Positions 35,061 through 44,635 of a stretch of 64,000 bases of DNA are shown piece after piece. Under the pieces are notes generated by a model. The model made no database searches. It was not told the DNA's origin and worked only from the letters and a program-made list of their open reading frames with translations. Position 1 is the stretch's first letter; each line of letters starts with the position of its first letter. A program made the translations under genes and the position numbers. Source of the DNA: Parelaphostrongylus tenuis (taxonomy: Eukaryota > Nematoda > Chromadorea > Rhabditida > Metastrongylidae); assembly GCA_019055375.1 (NCBI GenBank), contig JAHQIW010000630.1, positions 122,674 through 186,673 on the forward strand, given 5' to 3'.

Positions 35061-35814
35061 AGCCGAATAGATCTTGTTTATCAGCCTAGTGGTATTAGTT
35101 TAGCTATTTTAGTTTTAGTGATAGTTGAGTCGTTGCTTGTATACTTTGCGATAGAGTTTTGCTCTTTGACTCGTCTTGATATGTCCTGCCACGCGGATTT
35201 TTGGGATAGAATTTATCCTCATAACGAACATAATAACAACAATATATCAAAAATATATACACACATATGTACAACAACCATCAAGAGCATTAACGATGGG
35301 AACTTGATTATACGAGAGAACGATAAAGTTGATGCCAAAGACAAGTGAGTGGCGACGTCGAAAAATGAGTGGTTGATTCGAGATAAATTAGGAAGGGCGA
35401 ATTCTTAGCTGATGTCTTGACACCTACTTAATATTATCGACAGATGAGTGAGAGGAGATAAAGAAAACGAGCAAGCAGTGACATTGTAAAGAGGAATCGA
35501 GTGCCATTGTGAACGTGATTCTACGCCATCGCCATCTTCCTTGACCGCTAAGCTACCATGTCGTCGACAGGTGTCCGCCATCGGCAATGTCCTGGCTACA
35601 TCTCGATCTCGGGCCGATAAACACGCTAATTACGTCGCCTTCCGATCACTTGAGGCAGTATCCACAGGATAAAATGTTCTACTTACTCGATAAATTTATC
35701 TTATTTTTCATCCTCTACATAGTGTTTGTTGTATTATCTATAGTATGTAATAGGTGCGACGTAAAGGAAATAGCACTTGTTTGGCGGAACAGCAGCTATA
35801 AAATAAAAGGATAA

Positions 35815-36105
35815 AGCTCTCGGCGTTCATCAATCCCTGACGGGATGCGCCATGCATTCGACTTCGATTTTTAACTTCGTTTGATTTACAGTGACTCGCG
35901 GTGGCCTCCCGCTGAACCGAGTCAGTGCTGCTTATCCTCCCAGAAAAGTCAGAGACCTGTCTGGCACCAATTTACCGACCCCAGAGGGATGGATGGCTTG
36001 GTGAGCCATGAGCGCGAGATCGAACCATTGATCTCGTGTGCGACGCAGAGCATCTCTAAGCACTGCGCCACATGCGCTCTTTACAACTGCTATATTAGCC
36101 AGAAA
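35815..36105 (-). repeat. Second tRNA-related repeat (SINE-like), copy 1
   Basis: A 70-base tRNA-like segment on the minus strand (36079-36010) has matching acceptor ends GAGCGC/GCGCTC, an A-box-like TGGCGCAGTG and a B-box GGTTCGATCTC, but its T-arm and anticodon arm do not pair properly. It continues into a body with ctcgcggtggcctcccgct and gggatgcgccatg, shared with 44225-44425 and 60890-61070. Confidence 0.65.
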
Positions 36106-36559
36106 AGGGTTGAATACACAATTTTTTTCTATTTATCCAGTATTACGCTTCTATGATATTTTTAGAGTCGAAATTTTCCAAGTATTCATAGTAAGATATG
36201 TCGGAAGGTCAATATGTTGAATAATCTCCAGTTCCGTACATCTATTGACGTCGGCATTGTTGTGTAGTTCAGCGGCTCATTGTGATCACCTGAAGCGAGG
36301 CTTTTCTTTAGTAGTATTTATTTAGTTTATGACAAAATACATACAATAACACAGTACAATATTAATAGGACAACCATGGTTGATTGAGTGAATTTCGTAA
36401 TCGACTCGATCAAATACTTTCGTAACCCCAGCACAAAAGCGTGACAAACAAGTTCTTTTTTTCATACAGTAAACAGATTTTTTTTGAAACACTCTATCGT
36501 TTAAATTCGCTTTAAACATTCAATATAGTCTGTTAGAGCATTTCGAAGTTGCTAAGTCA

Positions 36560-36606
36560 GAGCCATACGTGCGTTTCGGCGGTGTTGCCTGCTTCATCGG
36601 TAGCCC
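36560..36606 (-). ncRNA. Hammerhead-like motif, family 4, left arm (U4 changed)
   Basis: Minus strand: stem I GGGCUA pairs fully with UGGCUC (wobbles included). The core is CCGAUGA, so U4 is C. GAAA is kept and the cleavage site is GUA. Stem II is AGCAGGCA/CACCGCC with partial pairing. Confidence 0.55.
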
Positions 36607-36703
36607 ACGCGCTACACTAAACCATACTTTATGAGAGAAATTCGGAGACATGAACAAGTAACGTTTCCATCTCTATTAAGATGTAGGGTTCAGTGTAGCG
36701 CGT

Positions 36704-36749
36704 GGCCTACTGATGAAGCAGGCGACACCGCCGAAACGACGTATGGCTC
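36704..36749 (+). ncRNA. Hammerhead motif, family 4, right arm, core conserved
   Basis: CUGAUGA (36710-36716) and GAAA (36733-36736) are intact. GUA at 36741-36743 marks the cleavage site. Stem II is the GGCG/CGCC pair with a short unpaired AGCA. Stem I is weaker than in the left arm, with a C-C mismatch. It could be active or need help from a second copy. Confidence 0.6.
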
Positions 36750-36790
36750 TAACGTAGCAGCTTCGAAAATGCTCTGAGCATCTCACAGAC

Positions 36791-38150
36791 CACCTTAGTT
36801 TTTTCCGTCATCGACGCCAGTGAAGAATTGTGGTCTCATCAATTTTCTAAGTCTAAGCCTAAGCGTTCTGTAATTTCCCAAGCAATTTGTATTAGTTGAG
36901 GCAGTAGAGTGTTGAGATTCCGGTTAGTCTTTAGCACACACTAATTACTAACTCGAAATAGAAATCGATTTTGTACAGGTTTGAAACTCGGGTCTTTTCA
37001 CGTAAGCACGGAAGACAACTCACGCTTGGGTTTTAACTGTTTATAGCAATAATAACAATGCAATAGCAGTCTAACGATATTTAGTGAGTGAATAGGTGCG
37101 AACGATGGATGAATAACTGAAACACTGAAACTCTGGACTACGGAACTACCAGGCTACCAAACTACCAACAGTGTAGAGTGTGGTCAAGCTTATGCACGGA
37201 ACAACGCGAAGGCTCCTGATAAGGTGCAATACTAGGGGGAACACAAAGGGTTACAGGCGTACGAACGAAGGGTAAGAAAGTTCAGAGCATACGAAACTAC
37301 AAGTGCACAGTTCGCTGTGATGGACTAAAATGTCTTGCATGTGAAATCGATGTTAACGCATCAAAGGAAAGTTTATGAGAAGGCAATGAAATAAAGTACG
37401 AAGTTCTTGAGAGACTATATGAGAGCTTGAACCGAAGGCCTGAGTAAGTTTAGCTGAGGAACGATAGTTGATCTAGAAGCTCACGACAACATGGAGATAG
37501 GAAGCATTCGTGGAATAGTTACTGTAATCCCCACAGCTCACTGAGATAATGGGCTATTGTGTGTGATTAGGCTGATTATCTAAAATAGAACACTAAACAT
37601 TCAACGATATGCAATGAAATTAAGCATGGCTAAGAAGAAAATAGCAGTTATCAGGCTAAGAACTGCTGATGAACGGCGATCATTCTTTCGTCTGTAGTTC
37701 TTCCACCTTCGCCAGCCTCTTTTTCATGAGACGGGCAGATCGCCGCAGGACCTGAATGAAACCGAACTAGAAAGAGGGAATAGATGCGAAATAAATTTCA
37801 TCTTCTGACAACAGTATCGAACTGTTAGGTTGTCTATAAGTGAAACATAAAGAATATCGATCACCAAGCACTCGTCAATCAAACTGAAGAAGATCCATCG
37901 ATGAATTGTCGGATGTTGGCTGACGAGTTTGATTGTGATCCACTGACGATCTGACACATTCTCCAGGAGAATGGGAAACAACGCTTCACTAATGTGAGAA
38001 TGTGGGCATGCAATGTGGCTGAATAGTCTTGATATGGAAGAAGACTCTTTCAACTAATGACTTGCCTTTGGTTGACCCTAATCAGTGTACGAATAAATTT
38101 TTTCTATCTATTTGAAAATGCCACAGAGCTTTTTTCGTACAACTGACTAC
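36791..38150. other. Stretch without a recognisable gene
   Basis: No exon or repeat was recognised apart from a fragment at 36830-36890 (ggtctcatcaattttctaag) resembling 31740-31800. Confidence 0.35.
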
Positions 38151-38155
38151 AACCT

Positions 38156-38538
38156 TTAGAGATTGATCAACACTGAACGCATAAAGAATATATAATCACC
38201 GATGAAGCGCCGTCGTCCCGTGGCGGGTTTTGTTTCCGCGACCGGCGCTGCCAACAATGTTCCCGTTATAACGGTGTATCCATAAAAGTTTGTGCACAAA
38301 TCAACGTGTTCAACATACCCGACGCGTCGCTTTAGTTTCATTGTCGACGCACGACGATGCCGTTAGCGCGTCATCTCTTTCTAGTGCACTCGTGGCACCA
38401 TCTACAATGAATTCGAAATCAGGCGCTGAAAACTTTGCTCAAAAATATTTTTATGCAGAGGTCTTGAAAGCTTCCGAAGAGGAGGCTGCAAATAGGATTA
38501 TGATAGAGGAAAAAACCCATGAAATCGGTCATACATGA
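38156..38538. other. GC-richer patch with possible exons on both strands
   Basis: A minus-strand 61-codon frame (MKLKRRVGYVEHVDLC onward, 38341-38156) and a plus-strand frame from the ATG at 38407 (ENFAQKYFYAEVLKASEEEA) have protein-like composition. The plus frame is charged and possibly helical. They overlap a region that could be a divergent promoter. Neither was recognised, no splice partners could be assigned, and both may be chance. Confidence 0.2.
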
Positions 38539-38604
38539 GCTCATATTTGTTTTAGACGATATTCTAAAACGGTGACATCTCATCTAGAATCCTCGCCGTT
38601 TTTT

Positions 38605-38672
38605 TGGCTAAGAGTTCCAGATATACCCAAAAATGTAGAATGCGCAAGAACGTTTTGCGTCAGCCGCGATTA
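38605..38672 (-). repeat. Truncated tRNA-derived SINE, copy 11
   Basis: agatatacccaaaaatgt followed by cgttttgcgtcagccgcgat matches the tail-to-head junction of copy 7 at 32870-32915, and then the similarity stops before the B-box. Confidence 0.5.
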
Positions 38673-40440
38673 AAAATGGCTCCTGATAAGAGTTCCAATA
38701 AGCAACTCAAAGGCCTTCCACATGTGACGATGAGTTCAGAAAAGATTTCGTGTTTTGAGAAGGAGATTCAGTTCCCAAATGATTTACTTAAATCACATCA
38801 AAAAATTTATCGTTGCTCTTTGACTACATGTTTACCCACAGAAATAGATGAGCAGTTATTGTGAAATCACCAAAACTTCAAAAGTGATTATCCTCTTCTT
38901 TGGAGGATAGCTTTAAAGCACTTACCATGGCTAATATGCTAATGGACTTGAGGTAAGTAGGCAGATCCCTATGATGTGTTTAGGTAAAGCTTGGGATGTA
39001 AGCGAGAAACAAAGTGAAGTTAGGCTGTGCTACTCGCTTATATACCCTAATCAGTGCTTATCATCAGCAATCTCATTCATTCATTCATTCATGGTGCTAA
39101 GATATCAAAATTCAGGTCAAATCGCGATGTCGCTTGTAAATGGAGTTCAGAAGCCGTCACTCTCCATGTTTTAAGACGTACTTGCATCGTGCAAACTTGT
39201 TCATGTGTCCAGTCAAAGTGTAAAACTTCTGAAAACGAAGATCAAAAGCTTTTCCTAAACTTGTTTCTAGCACCGTTGCCTTAAGAGTCTACCATATCAA
39301 GATTTATTGGTCTATGAATTTTGCAAATCACGCAGTTAAGCAGGAAGCCGTATCCTTCCACTGTGACAGATATCATTTTAGAATTATGTACACGTCACAA
39401 ACTAGTTTCAATAAGAAGTGGATAACGTCGTGGCAGATCTGTCGATCGCCTTGAACATCACTTCCAAATATCCACTAGGCAGTCAATAACGAGTAACTTT
39501 TGCGCGGTCTAGACAGGGTCCGAGAATACAGGTAAATTCCGGTCTTCAGCTTTGATGAAACCCATGGCGATGTTATCGGAGCAAGGACCTGCGCCTTTTT
39601 CCATGTTTTCTATCATACTTCCCATTTCAGAGGGTAAATTTTCGATTTACCCACGAGAAAATTGGAGTCTGAAAAAGGGCTGTGACATGGAAAAATTAGA
39701 TCAGAACCTCTCTCATTATCAAATGCCATTTATGCCGTGATGTGGTGGTGATCCATTACCGTTTATAAGAGAGTATAGAGAGAACTTACGTGTGTCCCAA
39801 CGGCACTTTCTCGCACTAGCTCGTTTTGGAGCTGCTTTCAATGCATCTTTTTGCCTGTGACCATATAAGTGTTCCTGTGAAGGACTTTTGCGACTGGGAT
39901 TCATTATCAGCCGCATCAAATGTCCTATTTTAGGATAGAGGTTCAGCTCTTCTAGAGAAAAGCCGATGGAAACTCACTAGCAGCTTGTGGCCTATGTTGA
40001 CGGGCAAACCCACTGTTGTACCTTCACAGTATAACAATCAATCACGCGCCTTAATGTTGATAACGCGGTGATTGTCAAGGAGAGACAGTAATCATAAACC
40101 TCCATGAACGAAAAACAAAACACATTTAAAAGCAGAATCACAGTGGAAAAGGACCAGCAAAAGACTACAACAGCTTGTTTTCAGGCAGAGTGTTATGATA
40201 TCTTATGTGAATTATTATCTGCAATATCGAGAAAACCAAAACGAAAGTTAGAAAGATGTGGCAAACGTGGCGATGATCTCCAAATGTTGAGTATTTCAAA
40301 CATAATCGAATGCATACCTGACCTATGCATTTATTCGCGGAAGGCTACCGTGCATTAAGTTAGCGATAATTACGGAGACCGACTATCTGTTCAACTCGGC
40401 ATTCTTCATTAAAGCACACTCTTTTCTTTGTATGCCGGAA
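38673..40440. other. Stretch without a recognisable gene
   Basis: Only chance-like open frames of 60-86 codons are present. Confidence 0.35.
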
Positions 40441-40939
40441 GTCGAGGTTAATTATCACAATTCAATCGAACAGTCAACGTTTCGGCGGTCTCGCCTTTTT
40501 GAAAGCCTGGAACGATCAGGTTGCTCACAATTCAGTTTGTCAAAACCTCCATCACTTCACTGGCAAGAAGATATCAGTGCGTAATATTTTGGAGGCACTC
40601 TATAAGCATCTAATCCAAACATGAGCTGCAAAGAGAAATGTCTCGTAATCTTACGAGATATGAATTAGATGAAGCTGTTATTTTGATGTGAGAAGTGTAC
40701 TGTCGTGTTTGGCCGACTGAGTTGTGGCAATCTGTTCTTTCCAGGCTTTGGAGAAGACGAGACTGCCAAAATGTCAGCTTCCTGAATACACAGCATTACT
40801 TCAATTTCAAATTTGGCTTGCAAAGAAAAAGGTGTGCATCGAGTTAGCATTTTACCCTTTTAAGTAGACATCGTCAATTTCGAGAAACCGACCATATACT
40901 AAACTCGCCATAGATTGAATAATCCAAGGCTTACTTAGT

Positions 40940-41235
40940 CAGGACTGTCATTAACAGTGCAATAGTTTAAGGATTTGAGTCCAAGTGAACAGAGTTTGGG
41001 TTCTTTGTTAAGTTTCGCGCCGACAACACTACTTGATAGTCCGCAATCATTTTGTCCAGCTTCATGACAACGCAAGGGTGCATGTGACCAAACTGGTGAA
41101 AAGGAAGTTGATCGAACTTTGTTGGGAGTTGCTGGATCATCCGCCTTAAAGTCCTGACTTGTCGTCTGACTATCACCTCTTTCGTCCGTTGCAGCACTTC
41201 CCAAACAAGAAGTTCCGAGACAACAGTTATTACAA
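40940..41235 (+). pseudogene. Mariner transposase C-terminal fragment
   Basis: The plus strand reads LHDNARVHVTKLV (near 41050), then WELLDHPP, a stop, SPDLSSDYHLFRPLQHF, in the order of the mariner HDNARPH and PPYSPDLxPxDYHLF blocks. The third catalytic Asp (in HDNAR) is kept, but the frame has stops. It is immediately followed by a hammerhead-bearing repeat. Confidence 0.8.
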
Positions 41236-41290
41236 CTGATAATTATTTTTTAGCCAACATATCATGTAGTCTTTGAAGGGCAACTAATAG

Positions 41291-41335
41291 AGCCCAATAC
41301 ACGTGTTTCGGCCTCAACAGCCTGATCAGTCAGAC
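41291..41335 (-). ncRNA. Hammerhead-like motif, family 3, first tandem unit (G8 changed)
   Basis: Minus strand: stem I GUCUGA pairs with UUGGGC using G-U wobbles. The core is CUGAUCA (G8 to C). Stem II is GGC/GCC, GAAA is intact, stem III is CACGUG, and the site is UA. Inactive by sequence. Confidence 0.6.
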
Positions 41336-41600
41336 AGTACCTTTCGATTTAGCCACTCCTCTCGGCAATCCCTACATCCACCTATGTAAAGTGGGCGACG
41401 ACAAACGATTTACACATGCCCTCAAATGAAATAACTCACAAGATCGTCAGTGTTTTCCTATCGATTGCTTTTGGCTAGTATTTCTTAAATATCACACCGT
41501 TAGTTCCAAATGCTCTTTTTGAGATCACGCCCAAAATTCAATATATGTGATAAGTATTTTTGGGCCAACATGTCATGTGGTCATTATGGGCGACTTATGG

Positions 41601-41645
41601 AGCCCGATACACGTATCCCGGCCTTGACGGCCTTGACATCAATCA
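41601..41645 (-). ncRNA. Hammerhead remnant, family 3, second tandem unit
   Basis: Minus strand: only stem II (GGCC/GGCC), the ACGUGUA segment and UCGGGC remain. CUGAUGA is UUGAUGU and GAAA is GGGA. Confidence 0.4.
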
Positions 41646-41764
41646 TTTGCTTGATCATAGAAAACTTTCTTTGAATCCATGAATGAGGAGTTCGGTGAGC
41701 GCAGTAATGACTTGTTACCTGAGAGATGGCAGAAATGTGTTCAGGCTGAAAGAGCATACTATGA

Positions 41765-42595
41765 ATAGTGTTATTCACCTGTATCACCTGTCGTCCCGTT
41801 GATCGCCGAGTGACCCGAGCGGGTACCAGTAACACTTTCAATTTTCCCTGTCGCGTGCAAGAGTAGCCAGTGGGTCCTCCTCGCTTTAGGGATTCGCTGA
41901 AAATCATAACTTTTTTCTATACCTTTCGTGAAGAAATTGGACAACGCGTTGGTGGTCTTCCTGTAGAGCGCTTGATGTCCCGAGGAATCCACTCGGTAAC
42001 GGCTCTCTTCCATCGGTTGCCGTTGAAGCGTATCATGTGTCCGGCCCACCTTATTTTCGATATCTTGGCGTGTAGAACGGCGTCTCTAATCTTCGATCGA
42101 TGACGTAGGTCGGAACTTCAAATCTTTTCTCTCATTTGCGACATACGGGATACTCCTGCATCGGCCTTTTGTCTGAGCGTTCAATAAAGCCAAGTGATCT
42201 TTCATCCTGCTTAAGTAGCTACCAAGTTTCTGCTGCATACGTTAGGACAGGGATGATCGTCGAGTGAAAAGGTGGACACGGAGTCGGATTTTTTTTTGTC
42301 CTCTTCACTACATCTTCATGCTCTTGAACGTCCTCCAAGCCGTTTGTTTCCTCCTGCTCACTCTGGAGCTAGGACATTCATCATGAAGTTTTCACGACCC
42401 AGATAGACATAACTGGGGCATTCAAAGATTTTCGTTCCTTGAGCGTGAATGGGGCATTCAGAACCCTTCCGTTCCTCATGCACATCGTTTTTGATATATT
42501 TAGTTAAAGACCAATATTTCCACAGGCATTGTAGAAATCGTCCAAAATTCGTTCCGCTTGGCTGATGCTTGATGTGATGTGATAGTGTTGTTAAG
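41765..42595 (-). mobile_element. RTE retrotransposon 3' fragment, broken
   Basis: Minus strand: a fragment like SISQAERILDDF near 42580, a Y-A-AETW-like segment, KQDERSL, HDTLQRQPMEESRYRVDSSG (frame-shifted from the MRFNDNRW block) and NFFTKG, ending with a gatcaacgggacgacaggtg end followed by a second ataCAGGTGA. The same family as 26964-27575 and 48957-50025. Confidence 0.75.
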
Positions 42596-44220
42596 CAATT
42601 TCAAATACTTCTGATCAATAAATATAGTGTTCAACGCTCTAATGCTGAAAGTTATGAGAGATTTAATGCTTACATCAACCGTAACCACATCTACTTTGCG
42701 GATTCCAGTACTTTTTCATTCAATTAGCTTCGCCGAGTTCACCTTACACAAAAGTTTTTCAACATTTTACGTGTTGCTTTGACTATTGCTCAAGGATTTC
42801 GTCTTTCTTAGGAATGTTTTAGAATGCCAATGGAGCCTAATTTCTTTGGAATCTTAAAGTTAACAGAGCCAAGGCGTACCCATGTGGCTGCGAGAGCTTG
42901 AGGGAGCGTGTTGAATCAGCAGCCTGCTTTCTGACGAACGGCATCACTAATCATTCCGCTGTTCTCCTATATCTTTGAACTGCATTGCAAATAAATCATG
43001 TCAATTGTGTTCCTTGCATTTTTTGTTAGGCAGTTTATAAAAAAACATTTGAAGGGTATGTGTTTTATTCAAGAATACTTCAACGAAGAGACCAATATGG
43101 CAAGGATAACATTACGCGGAAAAATTGTCCCGTGCCTTCACAGCTTTTTCTGCCACTCTTCGAATAATTGAACAGGATCGTCGCGGCCTTTTTCCTGAAA
43201 TCAAACTTCCATATAATGTTTTCCGAAACAAAACTCAGAATTCAGTGCGTTACTGTATTATCGTAGGTGCAAACAGCTTATTTTATGAAAGACATGATAT
43301 ATACCAGCGTAACGGTGCCTTTTGTCTCCACACATACGGCCCTGGATTAACGCCGCTCTCTAACATCATCTCCAACTCTCTACATATAGATTAAATAGTT
43401 GAAATTTTCTTTCAAAAAAGAAGCCAGTGGAGTCATAGTAATCAAACCAAATTTCCATTCCTGTTCAATCAGAACTAGTTAAAATTCGCAGCCAAGATTG
43501 TTGAACAATCCTTTTCGGAAGTTCAGACATCAAAATTTTCAACATAGTCATATTATAATGCTTAAGTCTTGAAAAACGAAAAAATAAGTAAATATAGTTA
43601 TGGTAAACCGCTATGCTTTCAGTAGAAGGAAAGCTATGCAAAGCGTCGCTGAAGCAAATAAAAAAATTGCATCAAATTTCAGTTTAACAGAGAGACTAAG
43701 TCAGGTACAAAAGTAAAATTTCGGCGAATAAGGAAGTTTTTCAGCCAATAAATAACATGACAGCCATTAATTTTTCTCGTTGAGCGAAGTTCCTCCTTGA
43801 CATATCTCAAATACGCTATGCGCATAATGTGGTGGACTGTCTGTAGTATTTATGGAGATCCACTGCGCATAAGAACGTCACTTTGCTTAAGAAAAAACTG
43901 GTTTCTACCGTGGTTGGGTGTGAAATTAACCGCGTCATTTACGTGATATGCTGAGTGATTTCCCCATACTTAAAACATCAACCGGAATAATCGTGGATAA
44001 TTGAAATTCATACAAAAAGCCTTTATATTTTCACGTGTTGCTGTTCTTGAGCCAGGTCTGAAAATACGACTTGTGCGCTAAAGAGAAGGAAAGCAGAAAT
44101 AGTTCTAATGAGAAATGGTCTCAACAAGAGTTTTCAAAGAAAGCTCTCGACGTCAATCGTTCTCTGAGAGGTGCGCTAAGAATTCGTTCCTGAATAGCAT
44201 CGTTCAAAGTGACTGTTTTA
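42596..44220. other. Stretch without a recognisable gene
   Basis: No supportable exon; an 89-codon plus-strand frame at 43125-43394 was not recognised. Confidence 0.35.
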
Positions 44221-44224
44221 CATA

Positions 44225-44425
44225 TCTGGCCTTTATAATGACTCACGGTAGCCTACCGATGTACCAAGTCAGTGCTGCTACCCTCTCAATCGAGTCTGGC
44301 ACCAAATCAACGATCCGGGACGAACGAAAGGCTTGGGGAGCCTCGAACACAAGATCAAACCATGGACTATTGATTGGTCGGCCACATTTGTGCAAGAGTT
44401 ACAGTGCACCAAAATCATGTTAGGT
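44225..44425 (-). repeat. Second tRNA-related repeat, copy 2, degenerate
   Basis: tgactcacggtagcctaccg, agtcagtgctgct and tctggcaccaa match 35890-35975, and the region around 44350-44400 corresponds to a decayed tRNA-like head. It lies just beyond the 3' end of the thioredoxin-like gene. Confidence 0.55.
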
Positions 44426-44635
44426 GCATAGAGGAACATGCAGCGTACATAGAATGAGAAAAGCGAAGAAATTTTCCTAAAGCAAAGAGAAAAACTTCAT
44501 TATACAACGAAAATCGGAGGTAGCTTCCTTGCGGGTCACCTGTATGACTTCCATTGGAGTTGTAAACAGTTAGGCAAAAATTAGGCATTGTCCCATAGGG
44601 ACGCTTCGACATATCAGGCGTCCTTGCAGATATGC

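Larger units (their letters stand above)
36533..36790. repeat. Inverted dimer (foldback) of the family 4 hammerhead repeat
   Basis: Left gagcatttcgaagttgcta, gagccatacgtgcgtttcgg and tagcccacgcgctacact are mirrored on the right by agtgtagcgcgtgg, ccgaaacgacgtatggctc and cgaaaatgctctg, with a turn near 36660. One hammerhead motif lies in each arm, both with their 3' sides outward. Confidence 0.8.
41240..41650 (-). repeat. Head-to-tail dimer of the family 3 hammerhead repeat
   Basis: Two direct copies in the same orientation. ttagccaacatatcatgtag, agggcaactaatagagccc and atacacgtgt near 41246-41307 recur as gggccaacatgtcatgtgg, gggcgacttatggagccc and atacacgta at 41561-41613. The ribozyme motifs are about 310 bp apart. 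The second copy is cut short and followed by an RTE end. Confidence 0.7.

Noticed and set aside
36010..36079. Possible functional tRNA gene (matching acceptor ends, A- and B-box-like sequence)
   Set aside because: The T-arm and anticodon arm do not pair as in a tRNA, and the segment continues into a body shared with two other sites, so it is a repeat head.
40480..40515. Minus-strand GGCG-AGAC-CGCC-GAAAC resembling hammerhead stem II
   Set aside because: No CUGANGA before it and no cleavage site with a matching stem I.
44490..44622. Candidate last exons for the thioredoxin-like gene (acceptors at about 44622 and 44490)
   Set aside because: One would need a 30-base intron and neither gives the family's C-terminal helix.
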